Of a DNA stretch of 64,000 nt, positions 57,201 to 60,399 are shown piece by piece. The first letter of the stretch is position 1. The number at the start of each line of letters is the position of its first letter. This DNA is from Apricaphanius iberus (taxonomy: Eukaryota; Chordata; Actinopteri; Cyprinodontiformes; Aphaniidae). The translations under genes and the position numbers were made by a program. Where the stretch lies: NCBI GenBank assembly GCA_028564705.1, contig JAPXFQ010002395.1, forward strand, positions 62,001-126,000, read 5' to 3'. The notes under the pieces are model-generated. The model ran no database searches, was not told the DNA's origin, and saw only the letters and a list, made by a program, of their open reading frames with translations.

Positions 57201-59568
57201 TGATTTGAATTGATCATACAAGAGGACAGTATCACATCACAGTAAATTTAAAATATCAAAGACTTAGTGGCACCTTTCTCTTTGGTTAGGAAGCTTTAAA
57301 CTTTGTAAATCTTTAAGGATGCCCGGTCGAAGAACCATCTCCATGGTAACACAGGATATGGACTATCATTGTCAAAACTCTCTGACCATGACTTGGGTGT
57401 CTCTGGTACATCCAGTGTCCCATCATTGTTCCCAGCTCATTGTTCTCTGCCAATCGATCCTGTAGTCCTCAAGGCTTGTCTACATCAAGGCAGCAAAAGT
57501 TCTAGGTATTTTTTTCTTACATAAATGCATTATAACCAATACACAATTTCTGAAAATTACTAGTATCAATAATTTTTCAAGGGATTTTTTTTAAAACCAG
57601 TATTGTTTTTCTAACAGTAATTATGGAAAGTATTCAGACCTAAAATAAAAAACTGTTAATTTTATTTCTAATTAATCTACACTTAGCACAGCAACTTGTC
57701 AGGAATAAAATGTAGAAATGTCTGCAAATTTAGTTAAAAAAAAACAACTGAAATATCACATGGTCATTAGTATTTAGACCCTTTGCAGTGACAGTGACTA
57801 CGTTTACATGCAGCGAACATTCGTGTTGTAACAATAGGACAGACAACAGGTTACAACAACAGGGGAGACGATAGGTTACAATAGCAGGGGAGATGATAGG
57901 TTACAACAGCAGGGAAAACTACTGTTTCTACTGGCAGAGTAGACAACGAGTTGTAACAGCAGGGTAGACACCAGGTTACAACAGCAGGGGCGATGACAGG
58001 TTACAACAGCAGGGAAAACTAGGGATGTCAAATTATTGTATTAATTGCGATTAATCAATTACAACCATTTTTAGTGCACTGTGTTTTTTAATTGTGCTAC
58101 TCTATTTTTTATTTTTTAATTTGATTCTTTCTGTATGCTAGTTGCCTTTAAATTAAATCAGTTGTTATGCTTTGGGATTCTTGTGCTTCAGTTGTTAGGG
58201 GTAATTGGCTGTAAACTTATAAGTTGACTGTCTTCTATCGTAGAAGGGGTGGAGGGCGAGGTGAGAATGAGCAGGCAGTTGCAGACAGTCTACACAACTT
58301 AGCTAGCAAGCCATTGTTATAAAGAATAAGGTATATATTACATGTTGTTTTAACAAGTAATACAGCTGGACTCAGAGTAGATATTTACCCCGCTAAGTTC
58401 AGAACACTTATTAACTGGGCATACTCGAAGCAGAAGGTTGCCGTCTCCACTTGGGACTAGTCACAAAAACAACCGAATGTAAATGCTAGGACGGCATCTC
58501 TTCAAGTTTCTTAAATTCAATAGATTACTTCATGAAACCACTTTTTAAATTATATATCAGACCTTGTTCAACCCTACTAAAGTAATGAATTGAAATGAAA
58601 ATACCTAAGGATGAGGGTTTTTAAAATAAGATTAATTAGATTAATTAATTACAGATCATAATTAATTATATCAAAGTTTTTTTTTATTTCATGACAGCAC
58701 TAGGGGAAAACGGCAGTTTCTAACGGCAGAGGAGAGGACAGGTTGAAAGCACAGGGGGAGATGACAAGTTAAAGAATTAATAAAACTGAAAAGGCTAAAA
58801 GTTTGGTCAGGTTAGTCATTTACATGGGTAATGCAGTAGTCAAATGCAAGTTTGTAAACACAGAAGAACTGCTGCCAGATACATAGACGCAACCAAATCC
58901 TATTTGAATGTTAAGTGGTCATGTGCAGTGAGCGTATAAAAAATAGACAAACATTTTTGGCACAACCCCATATCAGTTCAGATAGGACACTGATCATATG
59001 AAAATTGTGCTGGTGGATACACTGTTTAAAAAGAAATAATAAGGTTTTTATATACGCCCCCCTACTTTTTTCACAAAGCATACACTGGTTAAGCTGTCAA
59101 TGTTTGTGGACTCCTGGACCATGTTGTGGTCAAAATCATATGAAGTGTATCATATTATTCATAGTTTTATTATATTTTTACAGAGTGCCCGGAACCACCC
59201 AGTGTCATAGCTATCATAGCAGGTTCCCTTGCAGCTGTTGCTTTAATTGGGATCCTACTGCTGATGCTGGTCAAGCTAATGATTCACATGAAGGACCTGA
59301 AGGAGTTCAAGAAATTTGAAAATGAAAAGAAGAAATCCAAGTGGGCAAATGTAAGTTAGTGCCGGCTCCTGTTGGATGAAACAACTTTTTGATTAAATAT
59401 CTTTGGTGCTACACCTGGTTTCATGTCCCTGTAGACTGGGCCTAAAACAGAGATCATCAGTATATATAAATGTGACTAATAGTAAACTTTCTCTATTAAC
59501 AGGGTGACAATCCATTGTTCCAGAATCCCACCACCACTGTGGCCAACCCTCTGTTCACTGGAGAGTGA
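15033..59568 (+). CDS. itgb2: Integrin beta-2-like subunit (CD18-like), 15 coding exons
   Basis: Coding exons: 15033-15081, 15453-15544, 20929-21127, 21435-21605, 23329-23570, 24132-24287, 24449-24544, 24637-24726, 24845-24982, 34040-34230, 36217-36449, 54171-54390, 54507-54733, 59184-59350, 59503-59568. All introns are GT/AG and phases agree; the product is 778 aa, close to human beta-2 (769). Integrin beta chains pair with an alpha chain at the plasma membrane, bind ligand through the beta-I domain and link to talin/kindlin inside. Visible: signal peptide (~1-17), PSI domain, MIDAS D138/S140/S142, ADMIDAS D145-D146, N233/D235/P237/E238, cysteine-rich I-EGF repeats (~450-610), transmembrane helix (~708-731), and a tail with NPLF at 760-763 and 772-775 around a TTT triplet. 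The PSI region, the [10 protein letters not shown] stretch and the NPLF/TTT/NPxF tail favour beta-2 over beta-1 or beta-7. Teleosts can carry several beta-2-like copies, so exact orthology is open. Confidence 0.93.
15453..15544 (+). CDS. itgb2: itgb2-like coding exon 2: PSI domain, first half
   Basis: Residues 17-47. It follows an acceptor ending TTCCTTGCAG and precedes donor GTGAGA. It carries the PSI-domain cysteine pattern (CEQGC, SCDDC, GPFCSWC) that opens every integrin beta ectodomain. It ends in phase 0, and the next exon continues with NFT as in beta-2. Confidence 0.92.
15659..16300. mobile_element. hAT-type MITE with 8-bp target duplication (intron 2)
   Basis: A 642-bp non-coding unit whose ends TAGAGCTGAAGATC and (inverted) TAGAGCTGTAATCA are terminal repeats. 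It is flanked by GTTAGAAG (15651-15658) and GTTAGAAA (16301-16308), a 7/8 match to an 8-bp duplication. A partial relative lies at 48785-49262. Confidence 0.75.
16321..17549 (-). mobile_element. L1-like LINE fragment: ORF1 and start of ORF2
   Basis: On the reverse strand, 17549-17073 encodes a 158-aa coiled-coil/RNA-binding ORF1 part ([29 protein letters not shown]). After a frameshift, 17064-16873 continues its C-terminus ([20 protein letters not shown]). At about 16479-16330 ORF2 starts with the APE-endonuclease block [15 protein letters not shown] and DMVFLKETH. Everything 3' of that is missing. This is unusual, because LINE copies are normally truncated at the 5' end. Confidence 0.82.
17569..18222. 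mobile_element. TIR element next to the L1-like fragment
   Basis: CTTTCCACTGGACGTGTCAG then CAGCATGTTACAG at 17582-17614 is inverted at 18177-18209 (CTGTAACATGCTGCCGATGC then ATCCAGTGGAAAG). Outer GATCTTACCC/GGGTCAGATC extend the match. The interior is non-coding. No clear target duplication. Confidence 0.5.
18749..18950 (+). mobile_element. Tc1/mariner transposase relic
   Basis: In one frame with stops it reads [13 protein letters not shown], then [17 protein letters not shown] and [12 protein letters not shown]. This is the second catalytic aspartate region of Tc1-like transposases (normally QDNDPKHTA). Only about 200 bp survives. Confidence 0.6.
18950..20250. other. Intron 2 sequence without recognised features
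   Basis: AT-rich intronic DNA. No coding or repeat family is recognised beyond short direct repeats. Confidence 0.4.
20266..20338. repeat. TA then GA microsatellite
   Basis: A compound (TA)n(GA)n tract preceded by TGTGTGTATATG. It lies in intron 2. Confidence 0.95.
20929..21127 (+). CDS. itgb2: itgb2-like coding exon 3: end of PSI and start of hybrid domain
   Basis: Residues 48-113 plus one base. Acceptor is TCATGTAG, donor is GTTAGT. It begins NFTKPGE, with an N-glycosylation sequon at residue 48, and contains the RCDT and RGC cysteines of the PSI/hybrid boundary. It ends in YVKLRPG, matching the first hybrid-domain strand of beta-2. Confidence 0.93.
21435..21605 (+). CDS. itgb2: itgb2-like coding exon 4: beta-I domain with MIDAS
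   Basis: Residues 114-170. The exon contains [18 protein letters not shown], the near-invariant integrin beta signature: D138, S140 and S142 form the MIDAS DxSxS and D145-D146 the ADMIDAS ligands. The acceptor is CATTTCCAG. The donor is GTAATG, an acceptable but weaker site. Confidence 0.96.
21765..22810 (+). mobile_element. 'AACACCGG' family MITE interrupted by another MITE (intron 4)
   Basis: Left part 21765-22055 and right part about 22665-22810 match consecutive sections of the 28385-28793 copy. The ends AAGGTCCATTAACACCGG and (inverted) AAGGTGTGTTCACTCC look like degenerate terminal repeats. The gap is filled exactly by the element at 22056-22661. Confidence 0.7.
22056..22661. mobile_element. 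Inner MITE with GGCCGTTTTCAC/GGGCGTTTTCAC ends
   Basis: A 606-bp unit with imperfect terminal inverted repeats (GGCCGTTTTCACGTGTGGCC at left; GGGCGTTTTCACATGGTACA inverted at right). Flanks are TTA and TCA. Non-coding. Confidence 0.7.
23329..23570 (+). CDS. itgb2: itgb2-like coding exon 5: beta-I domain
   Basis: Residues 171-251. It begins [13 protein letters not shown] and contains SGNLDSPEG, giving N233, D235, P237 and E238 of the third metal site and the MIDAS glutamate. The C195/C202 pair fits the specificity-determining loop disulfide. Acceptor is TAATTACAG, donor is GTAAGG. Confidence 0.96.
24132..24287 (+). CDS. itgb2: itgb2-like coding exon 6: beta-I domain core
   Basis: Residues 252-303, an exact 52 codons. 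It carries the conserved IGWRNSTRL and [14 protein letters not shown] motifs of the beta-I fold and the C290 position. Acceptor is CTTTACAG, donor is GTATGT. Confidence 0.95.
24449..24544 (+). CDS. itgb2: itgb2-like coding exon 7: beta-I domain
   Basis: Residues 304-335, 32 codons in phase. [20 protein letters not shown] followed by FAVT closely matches the beta-2 sequence family. Acceptor is TTTTGCAG, donor is GTAAAT. Confidence 0.95.
24637..24726 (+). CDS. itgb2: itgb2-like coding exon 8: end of beta-I domain
   Basis: Residues 336-365, 30 codons. It contains [13 protein letters not shown] and [11 protein letters not shown], the last helix of the beta-I domain. It is separated from exon 7 by a 92-bp intron. 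Acceptor is TTTTAG, donor is GTAAGT. Confidence 0.95.
24845..24982 (+). CDS. itgb2: itgb2-like coding exon 9: hybrid domain, second segment
   Basis: Residues 366-411, 46 codons. It starts KLSSKVTL, returns to the hybrid domain, and holds the C395/C404-type cysteine pair. Acceptor is TTGGTACAG, donor is GTCAGT. The following intron is 9.06 kb. Confidence 0.93.
25640..26150 (-). mobile_element. REL-endonuclease LINE 3' coding fragment, reverse strand
   Basis: The reverse strand reads, with stops, [11 protein letters not shown] and [11 protein letters not shown] (a CCHC-type knuckle), then [20 protein letters not shown] then IVINDEQQ. The cysteine-histidine knuckle and PD..D order fit the C-terminal restriction-like endonuclease of R2/R4-type LINEs. 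It shares this block with 32957-33560. Confidence 0.6.
26160..27840. other. Intron 9, no gene; low-grade repeats
   Basis: Contains a GAAGTGGGCAGAGTAACCAA start typical of a widespread fish repeat near 26148 and otherwise unremarkable AT-rich DNA. No exon-like frame with splice sites that fits the integrin phase was found. Confidence 0.4.
27847..27894. repeat. TA microsatellite
   Basis: Pure alternating TA, about 48 bp. Confidence 0.95.
28332..28384 (+). mobile_element. tRNA-derived SINE head fragment
   Basis: GGCATAGTGGTTAGTGCGGG resembles an RNA polymerase III box A context of tRNA-derived SINEs, followed by GGCCCTACGAACGGAGGCC. It is cut off at the adjacent MITE. Confidence 0.5.
28385..28793 (+). 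mobile_element. 'AACACCGG' family MITE, full-length copy
   Basis: From ATTAACACCGGCAGCG to GTGCGGTCTAAACGCACCAT. It is the most continuous copy of the family (others at 2186-2788 reversed and 21765-22810). About 400 bp, non-coding, and rich in CpG relative to the flanks. Confidence 0.6.
28971..30193 (+). mobile_element. Tc1/mariner-like transposon, nearly intact, transposase interrupted
   Basis: Terminal repeats CTCACCTAAAGGATTATTAG and (inverted) CACTCACCTGAGGATTATTA lie next to TA. The + strand transposase begins near 29125 ([20 protein letters not shown]). It keeps an open 166-codon block at 29449-29949 with DESRF (first Asp) and [10 protein letters not shown] (second Asp), then [16 protein letters not shown] with the third acidic residue. 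Three in-frame stops (near 29250, 29403 and 29947) and a one-base shift before IEHLW disable it. A CA expansion separates the left end from its TA. Confidence 0.9.
30628..30855. mobile_element. L2 LINE copy with inverted 5' segment
   Basis: At 30628-30665 lies the reverse-complement L2 3' tail (AATTCAGTTTATTTATATAG). It is joined directly to a + strand L2 reverse-transcriptase segment at 30670-30855 reading [20 protein letters not shown] and [20 protein letters not shown]. This opposite-orientation arrangement is what twin priming during LINE insertion produces. Confidence 0.7.
30860..31480 (-). mobile_element. LINE-derived C-terminal region, reverse strand
   Basis: The reverse strand reads [36 protein letters not shown] and MWKHWYLCL, a pattern seen at the C-terminus of CR1/L2-like LINE ORF2 proteins. 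A GC-rich CCCC/GGGG-laden segment occupies 31310-31480. The clade is uncertain. Confidence 0.45.
31533..31587. repeat. TG microsatellite
   Basis: (TG)n of about 55 bp inside a LINE-like 3' region. Confidence 0.95.
31588..31706 (+). mobile_element. LINE-like 3' terminus
   Basis: TTCTGTAAAGCGCTTTATAA then ATAAAGTTTGATTTGA is a LINE/SINE terminal tail. It joins directly to an opposite-strand L2 tail. Confidence 0.5.
31707..32130 (-). mobile_element. L2-type LINE 3' tail, reverse strand
   Basis: Mirror image of the 6730-7190 section, with the blocks GATGTCATCTCAAGGCACTT, TCAGCAATCTCTAACACTGA and AGAAACCTCCAGCAGAACCA. It extends to the TAGTCAGGGTCGTCAAGCAG region. Confidence 0.88.
32230..32605 (+). 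mobile_element. L1-like LINE ORF2 C-terminal fragment
   Basis: Reads [20 protein letters not shown] and then, after a stop, [19 protein letters not shown] with [18 protein letters not shown]. This is the region after the reverse transcriptase in L1/Tx1 ORF2. Isolated fragment with stops. Confidence 0.7.
32610..32945. repeat. hAT-like repeat rich in ATATCG/ATTGTATCG
   Basis: AATGATATTGTATCGATATT near the left and GATACATATTGTATCGCCAG near the right suggest inverted ends of a teleost hAT-type MITE. Non-coding. Confidence 0.35.
32957..33560 (+). mobile_element. REL-endonuclease LINE 3' coding fragment
   Basis: An open frame at 32958-33284 gives [20 protein letters not shown] (CCHC knuckle), [20 protein letters not shown] and [10 protein letters not shown]. 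After a shift, the frame continues [20 protein letters not shown] and AVTPQTG. This matches the C-terminus of restriction-like-endonuclease LINEs. The normally conserved PD reads LD here. Confidence 0.65.
34040..34230 (+). CDS. itgb2: itgb2-like coding exon 10: hybrid end and I-EGF1
   Basis: Residues 412-474 plus two bases. It begins [12 protein letters not shown] and includes [11 protein letters not shown], typical of the hybrid domain exit. It then enters the cysteine-rich stalk (CECQC, CGICR). Acceptor is TCTTCTCAG, donor is GTAAGT. Confidence 0.94.
34649..35248. mobile_element. MITE of the 'ACTAAAGCCTGGTTTATGC' family (intron 10)
   Basis: The left end (TCCTGATTTATGCTTC) is eroded; the right end GAAGCATAAACTAGGCTTTA is intact. 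The interior matches the 61290-61951 copy (CAATGCAGCTTTTGGGC, GTTTATCTAAAATGGTCTTT). Non-coding. Confidence 0.65.
35250..36210. other. Intron 10 remainder, nothing recognised
   Basis: Mixed AT-rich DNA with no frame or repeat that I can identify. Confidence 0.4.
36217..36449 (+). CDS. itgb2: itgb2-like coding exon 11: I-EGF2 and start of I-EGF3
   Basis: Residues 475-552 plus one base. The cysteine spacing is that of integrin EGF repeats ([28 protein letters not shown]). The NGT sequon is a potential glycosylation site. Acceptor is TCATGCAG, and the donor GTAGAG is a weaker match to consensus. The following intron is 17.7 kb, the largest in the gene. Confidence 0.94.
36915..37285 (+). repeat. 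Dispersed hAT-like repeat, with internal TA tract
   Basis: Begins AGAGATGTAACGATACCACT, a typical fish hAT-type terminus. It shares several blocks with 2790-3080. A polyA/TA microsatellite at 37080-37118 lies inside. Confidence 0.5.
37286..38115. repeat. AT-rich TTTTAGTT repeat, hAT-like end
   Basis: Both flanks are rich in TTTAGTTTTAGTT-type sequence. The right end reads GTTGATGATAATAACACTG, which inverted is CAGTGTTATTATCATCAAC, the start of a teleost hAT family. The left terminus was not located. Confidence 0.4.
38244..38695 (-). mobile_element. L2-type LINE 3' tail, reverse strand
   Basis: Contains AAATTCAGTTTATTTATATA, CAACAGATGTCATCTCAAGG, and the GAGGAAAAACTCCCCTTTAA and CATCTGCCACGACCATCTGG blocks. 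5' truncated and non-coding. Confidence 0.88.
38700..40085. other. Intron 11, no gene recognised
   Basis: AT-rich DNA, with a short stretch at 38740-38840 (AAGCTGTCCGTAAAAATACG) that resembles a repeat seen again near 51210-51330. No coding signal. Confidence 0.4.
40091..40775 (-). repeat. BEL/Pao LTR A (reverse orientation, 3' LTR)
   Basis: 685 bp. In element sense it starts TGTGGCTGACAGTGTCAG and is preceded by a purine-rich TTTGGTGGGAG that fits a polypurine tract, so this is the 3' LTR. It ends GGGAGTTATA next to CTAGG. It contains a CCAATAAATGCC polyadenylation-type motif. Confidence 0.85.
40839..41090 (-). pseudogene. BEL/Pao integrase N-terminal fragment
   Basis: An 83-codon open stretch with the [15 protein letters not shown] block that precedes the integrase, and the HP-ILP-H-LI-H-HQG zinc-binding-like pattern. 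The integrase catalytic core that should follow is deleted, leaving about 60 bp to the polypurine tract. It begins exactly where LTR B starts. Confidence 0.75.
41092..41775 (+). repeat. BEL/Pao LTR B (forward orientation)
   Basis: 684 bp, an inverted copy of LTR A. Two open stretches of 70 and 64 codons translate identically in both arms, and I found one substitution and one apparent length difference, so the copies are very young. The sequence after it (GTGAGAACTCAG...) is not an obvious primer-binding site. Confidence 0.88.
42353..42544 (-). repeat. BEL/Pao LTR C (192-bp U3 piece, reverse orientation)
   Basis: Matches the first 192 bp of LTR A in the same orientation, starting TGTGGCTG at 42544. 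It stops abruptly at AAAAACTGATCAG. The CCTAG after 42544 equals the CCTAG before LTR A. Confidence 0.85.
42550..43390. other. Intron 11, nothing recognised
   Basis: AT-rich DNA with no clear repeat family or coding frame. Confidence 0.4.
43400..43617. repeat. AAAT/TTTA tetranucleotide region
   Basis: TTAATTAAATAAATAAATGG on the left and repeated TTTATTTATTTATTTA on the right form inverted tetranucleotide tracts that could fold as a hairpin. Confidence 0.8.
44290..45340 (+). repeat. Family R1 repeat, longest copy
   Basis: About 1 kb with GGGTCGTACCGTAGCGTGCA, TTTTTTCACAATTTGACTTT, TCTCACGGTTTTCTCTCAGC and AACAAGGTAGAGAGTTGTGC. Long open stretches (e.g. 44567-44983) exist, but I recognise no protein family in them. 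Class undetermined. Fragments lie at 5245-5520 and 11640-12900. Confidence 0.55.
45340..46083. other. Intron 11, nothing recognised
   Basis: A CTGTCT-rich stretch followed by AT-rich DNA. Confidence 0.4.
46087..46662. mobile_element. PIF/Harbinger-like MITE with TTA target duplication
   Basis: A 576-bp unit. GGTCACGTCCACACTAAGC at the left and (inverted) GGCTACGTACACACTAAGC at the right are flanked by TTA at 46084-46086 and 46663-46665. Non-coding. Confidence 0.8.
46666..47490. other. Intron 11, nothing recognised
   Basis: No frame or repeat family identified. Confidence 0.4.
47491..48132. mobile_element. MITE of the 'ACTAAAGCCTGGTTTATGC' family, reversed, right end missing
   Basis: Starts ACTAAAGCCCAGTTTATGCT then TCTCTGACCGCAAATT. 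It runs in the opposite sense to the 61290-61951 copy and ends at TGCATCAATCCATC, before the second terminal repeat. Confidence 0.65.
48262..48300. repeat. TA microsatellite
   Basis: Short imperfect TA tract. Confidence 0.85.
48572..50988 (+). mobile_element. Large GGGGACA-type repeat, filled version of a site seen empty at 60.6 kb
   Basis: Starts near CATAGGCGTCATTTTAACCG then GGGACA and ends near AAGTGTCCCCACCAATGCTC. Both are familiar from a teleost DNA-transposon family. Flanks 48495-48571 and 50989-51020 are contiguous with each other at 60552-60655. The interior includes a partial hAT MITE (48785-49262) and, at 50553-50780 on the reverse strand, an open stretch with [13 protein letters not shown] that I cannot assign. 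Confidence 0.5.
48785..49262. mobile_element. hAT MITE, partial copy related to 15659-16300
   Basis: Shares TTCTATTATTGTC, CACACCGCATG, GACCCACTCCTCTCAGATC, CAAGTCAGATAAAATCT and GACAGACTTTTACGCAACAG with the intron 2 copy. The right terminus is missing. Confidence 0.65.
51020..51950. other. Intron 11, GC-richer patch and repeat-like DNA
   Basis: 51060-51190 is C-rich. 51210-51330 (GGCCGGGAAACTCTCGTATT, CCCGCCATCATCCCATATTA) resembles a dispersed fish repeat. No gene. Confidence 0.4.
51954..53464 (-). mobile_element. Tc1-like transposon, degenerate, reverse strand
   Basis: TA flanks both ends (51952-51953 and 53465-53466). The right end inverted is CAGTCATGGCCAAGAGTTTT; the left end is eroded but keeps AGAAAGTTTTGAGAAT. 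Reverse-strand transposase pieces: N-terminal helix-turn-helix at 53118-52767 ([40 protein letters not shown]), a middle part at 52745-52368 ([18 protein letters not shown]), and [11 protein letters not shown] near 52320. The first catalytic position reads TEASF instead of DES/A-F, and the second Asp region is unrecognisable. Inactive. Confidence 0.85.
53600..53775 (+). pseudogene. BED zinc-finger (hAT/ZBED-type) relic
   Basis: With a stop and frame changes it reads [18 protein letters not shown] and [10 protein letters not shown], the C-x2-C ... LKKHLE layout of BED fingers in hAT transposases and ZBED genes. The second histidine and the rest of the transposase are absent. Confidence 0.45.
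54171..54390 (+). CDS. itgb2: itgb2-like coding exon 12: I-EGF3/I-EGF4
   Basis: Residues 553-625. It starts [20 protein letters not shown] and continues through [17 protein letters not shown] to CPDPCQTK. This is the third and fourth I-EGF repeats. Acceptor is TTACTTTAAG (AAG rather than CAG), donor is GTAAGA. The phase fits both neighbours. Confidence 0.93.
54507..54733 (+). CDS. itgb2: itgb2-like coding exon 13: beta-tail domain
   Basis: Residues 626-701 plus one base. It encodes [12 protein letters not shown], then the sequons NCT, NGT and NGT, and [17 protein letters not shown] of the beta-tail. The RQKDSDGCW block parallels the ERDSEGCW region of beta-2. Acceptor is TTTCCTCAG, donor is GTATGT. 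Confidence 0.94.
54734..55405. other. Intron 13 start, nothing recognised
   Basis: Unique-looking AT-rich DNA with no coding signal. Confidence 0.4.
55408..57655 (+). repeat. Near-identical tandem duplication in intron 13, second copy shortened
   Basis: Unit 1 runs 55408-57077 and unit 2 runs 57078-57655. Block 55409-55728 equals 57078-57397 and block 56776-57027 equals 57398-57645 with about one visible substitution. Unit 2 lacks the ~1.05 kb between those blocks, which in unit 1 is bounded by CTTGGGT on both sides. It also lacks about 44 bp after CAGACCT. The junction of the units carries a GTT overlap. Confidence 0.9.
57825..58019. repeat. GGTTACAACAGCAGGG minisatellite, left part
   Basis: Irregular tandem units of roughly 26-30 bp built on GGTTACAACAGCAGGGGAGA with variants. 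The array resumes as a degraded part at 58712-58775 after a transposon insertion. Confidence 0.75.
58020..58703. mobile_element. hAT-like element inserted in the minisatellite
   Basis: A 684-bp AT-rich unit with ends TAGGGATGTCA and (inverted) CTAGTGCTGTCA. It is flanked by an exact 8-bp duplication GGGAAAAC (58012-58019 and 58704-58711). Internal ATTAATTGCGATTAATC and ATTAATTAATTACAGATCAT are typical of this fish family. Non-coding. Confidence 0.85.
58712..58775. repeat. Minisatellite, right part
   Basis: GGCAGAGGAGAGGACAGGTT and CACAGGGGGAGATGACAAGT continue the array interrupted at 58020. Confidence 0.55.
59184..59350 (+). CDS. itgb2: itgb2-like coding exon 14: transmembrane helix and proximal tail
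   Basis: Residues 702-757. ECPEPPS leads into an uninterrupted hydrophobic helix (about 708-731). The membrane-proximal segment [16 protein letters not shown] follows, in which D739 matches the aspartate that salt-bridges the alpha-chain GFFKR arginine in known integrins. Acceptor is TTTTTACAG, donor is GTAAGT. Confidence 0.95.
59503..59568 (+). CDS. itgb2: itgb2-like coding exon 15: distal cytoplasmic tail and stop
   Basis: Residues 758-778 and a TGA stop. [18 protein letters not shown] gives two NPLF turns: a talin/PTB site at 760-763 and a kindlin-type distal site at 772-775. The threonine triplet 767-769 corresponds to the regulated TTT of beta-2. The protein ends TGE. Acceptor is TATTAACAG. 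Confidence 0.96.
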   Translation, partial: GDNPLFQNPTTTVANPLFTGE

Positions 59569-59669
59569 AGACATCCCTGCTATAGAGCTTATATCGACAA
59601 TTATTCAAAGCTTTTATTGGTAAAAAAGATACTTGCAATGCTCACATTTCTGTGATTTCATGGTTCTAT
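59569..59669 (+). other. Proximal 3' UTR of the itgb2-like gene
   Basis: The 101 bp from the TGA stop to the TIR element hold no AATAAA or ATTAAA. The nearest such motifs (ATTAAA at 59964, AATAAA at 60187) are inside the TIR element. Confidence 0.5.
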
Positions 59670-60391
59670 AGGGAGCCTAAGTCACGCCCTTCTACTTCTG
59701 GTCCATGGGTCACCTACTGCCAAAAAAAATTAATGAGAGTCAATTGAGCGATAAAAGTTATTTTCTAATCTAGCTTGAAACTCGCCGTGGATCGAACATA
59801 TGATGTCCGTGCATTTTAGAAACTAATTTTGATGCAGAGAAAGCGCTGATTTTCGACCGGCGGCAAAAGTTACTTTAGGTTTTGAGTAAAAACGTTTAGC
59901 AGACTACAACTGCAGAAGAAGAAGGAGAACGAGGGTCTTAACCTCCAGGCCGAAGAAAGGAGCATTAAATACAGAAAAAACCTCTACAAATCTGACCATG
60001 TGGAAAGTAGCAGCTATGTTGAGGGTAAAGCAGTCAGTGGAGCGGGAGCCAGCATGGAGGAGAAGCTCTACAAACTCAAGGTGAGTGTTTTACGTGCTAT
60101 AGCTAGTATTAGCTCCCGTTAGCCAAATTATGTCATATATGCGACTTCTGACTTGTAGGGATTTTAAATGCAAATTTTTACAATCAAATAAATTCCAAAT
60201 CACTTGACAAACACAGTCTAAATGTACATAATTAGTTATCATTTAAATCGAAGTACAACATATGTGTGATTCAGGACGTAAGACAAAGCGGATCAGAAAA
60301 TAACTTTTATTGCTTCATTGACTTCCATTCATTATTTTTTCGGTTCGGGGAACCACAGGCCGACCGGAAGGGGAGGAGACTTAGGCTCCCC
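59670..60391 (+). mobile_element. Small TIR element, copy 2, in the probable 3' UTR
   Basis: About 720 bp, with ends GGGAGCCTAAGTCACGCCC and (inverted) GGGGAGCCTAAGTCTCCTCC. It is flanked by AT on both sides if the first base is read as mutated. An open frame of about 65 codons ends LNLQAEERSIKYRKNLYKSD ... SMEEKLYKLK and then GTGAGT. The same frame is present in copy 1 at 10247-10871. The AT dinucleotide target site recalls ISL2EU-type elements, a tentative class. Confidence 0.65.
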
Positions 60392-60399
60392 ATAGTACT

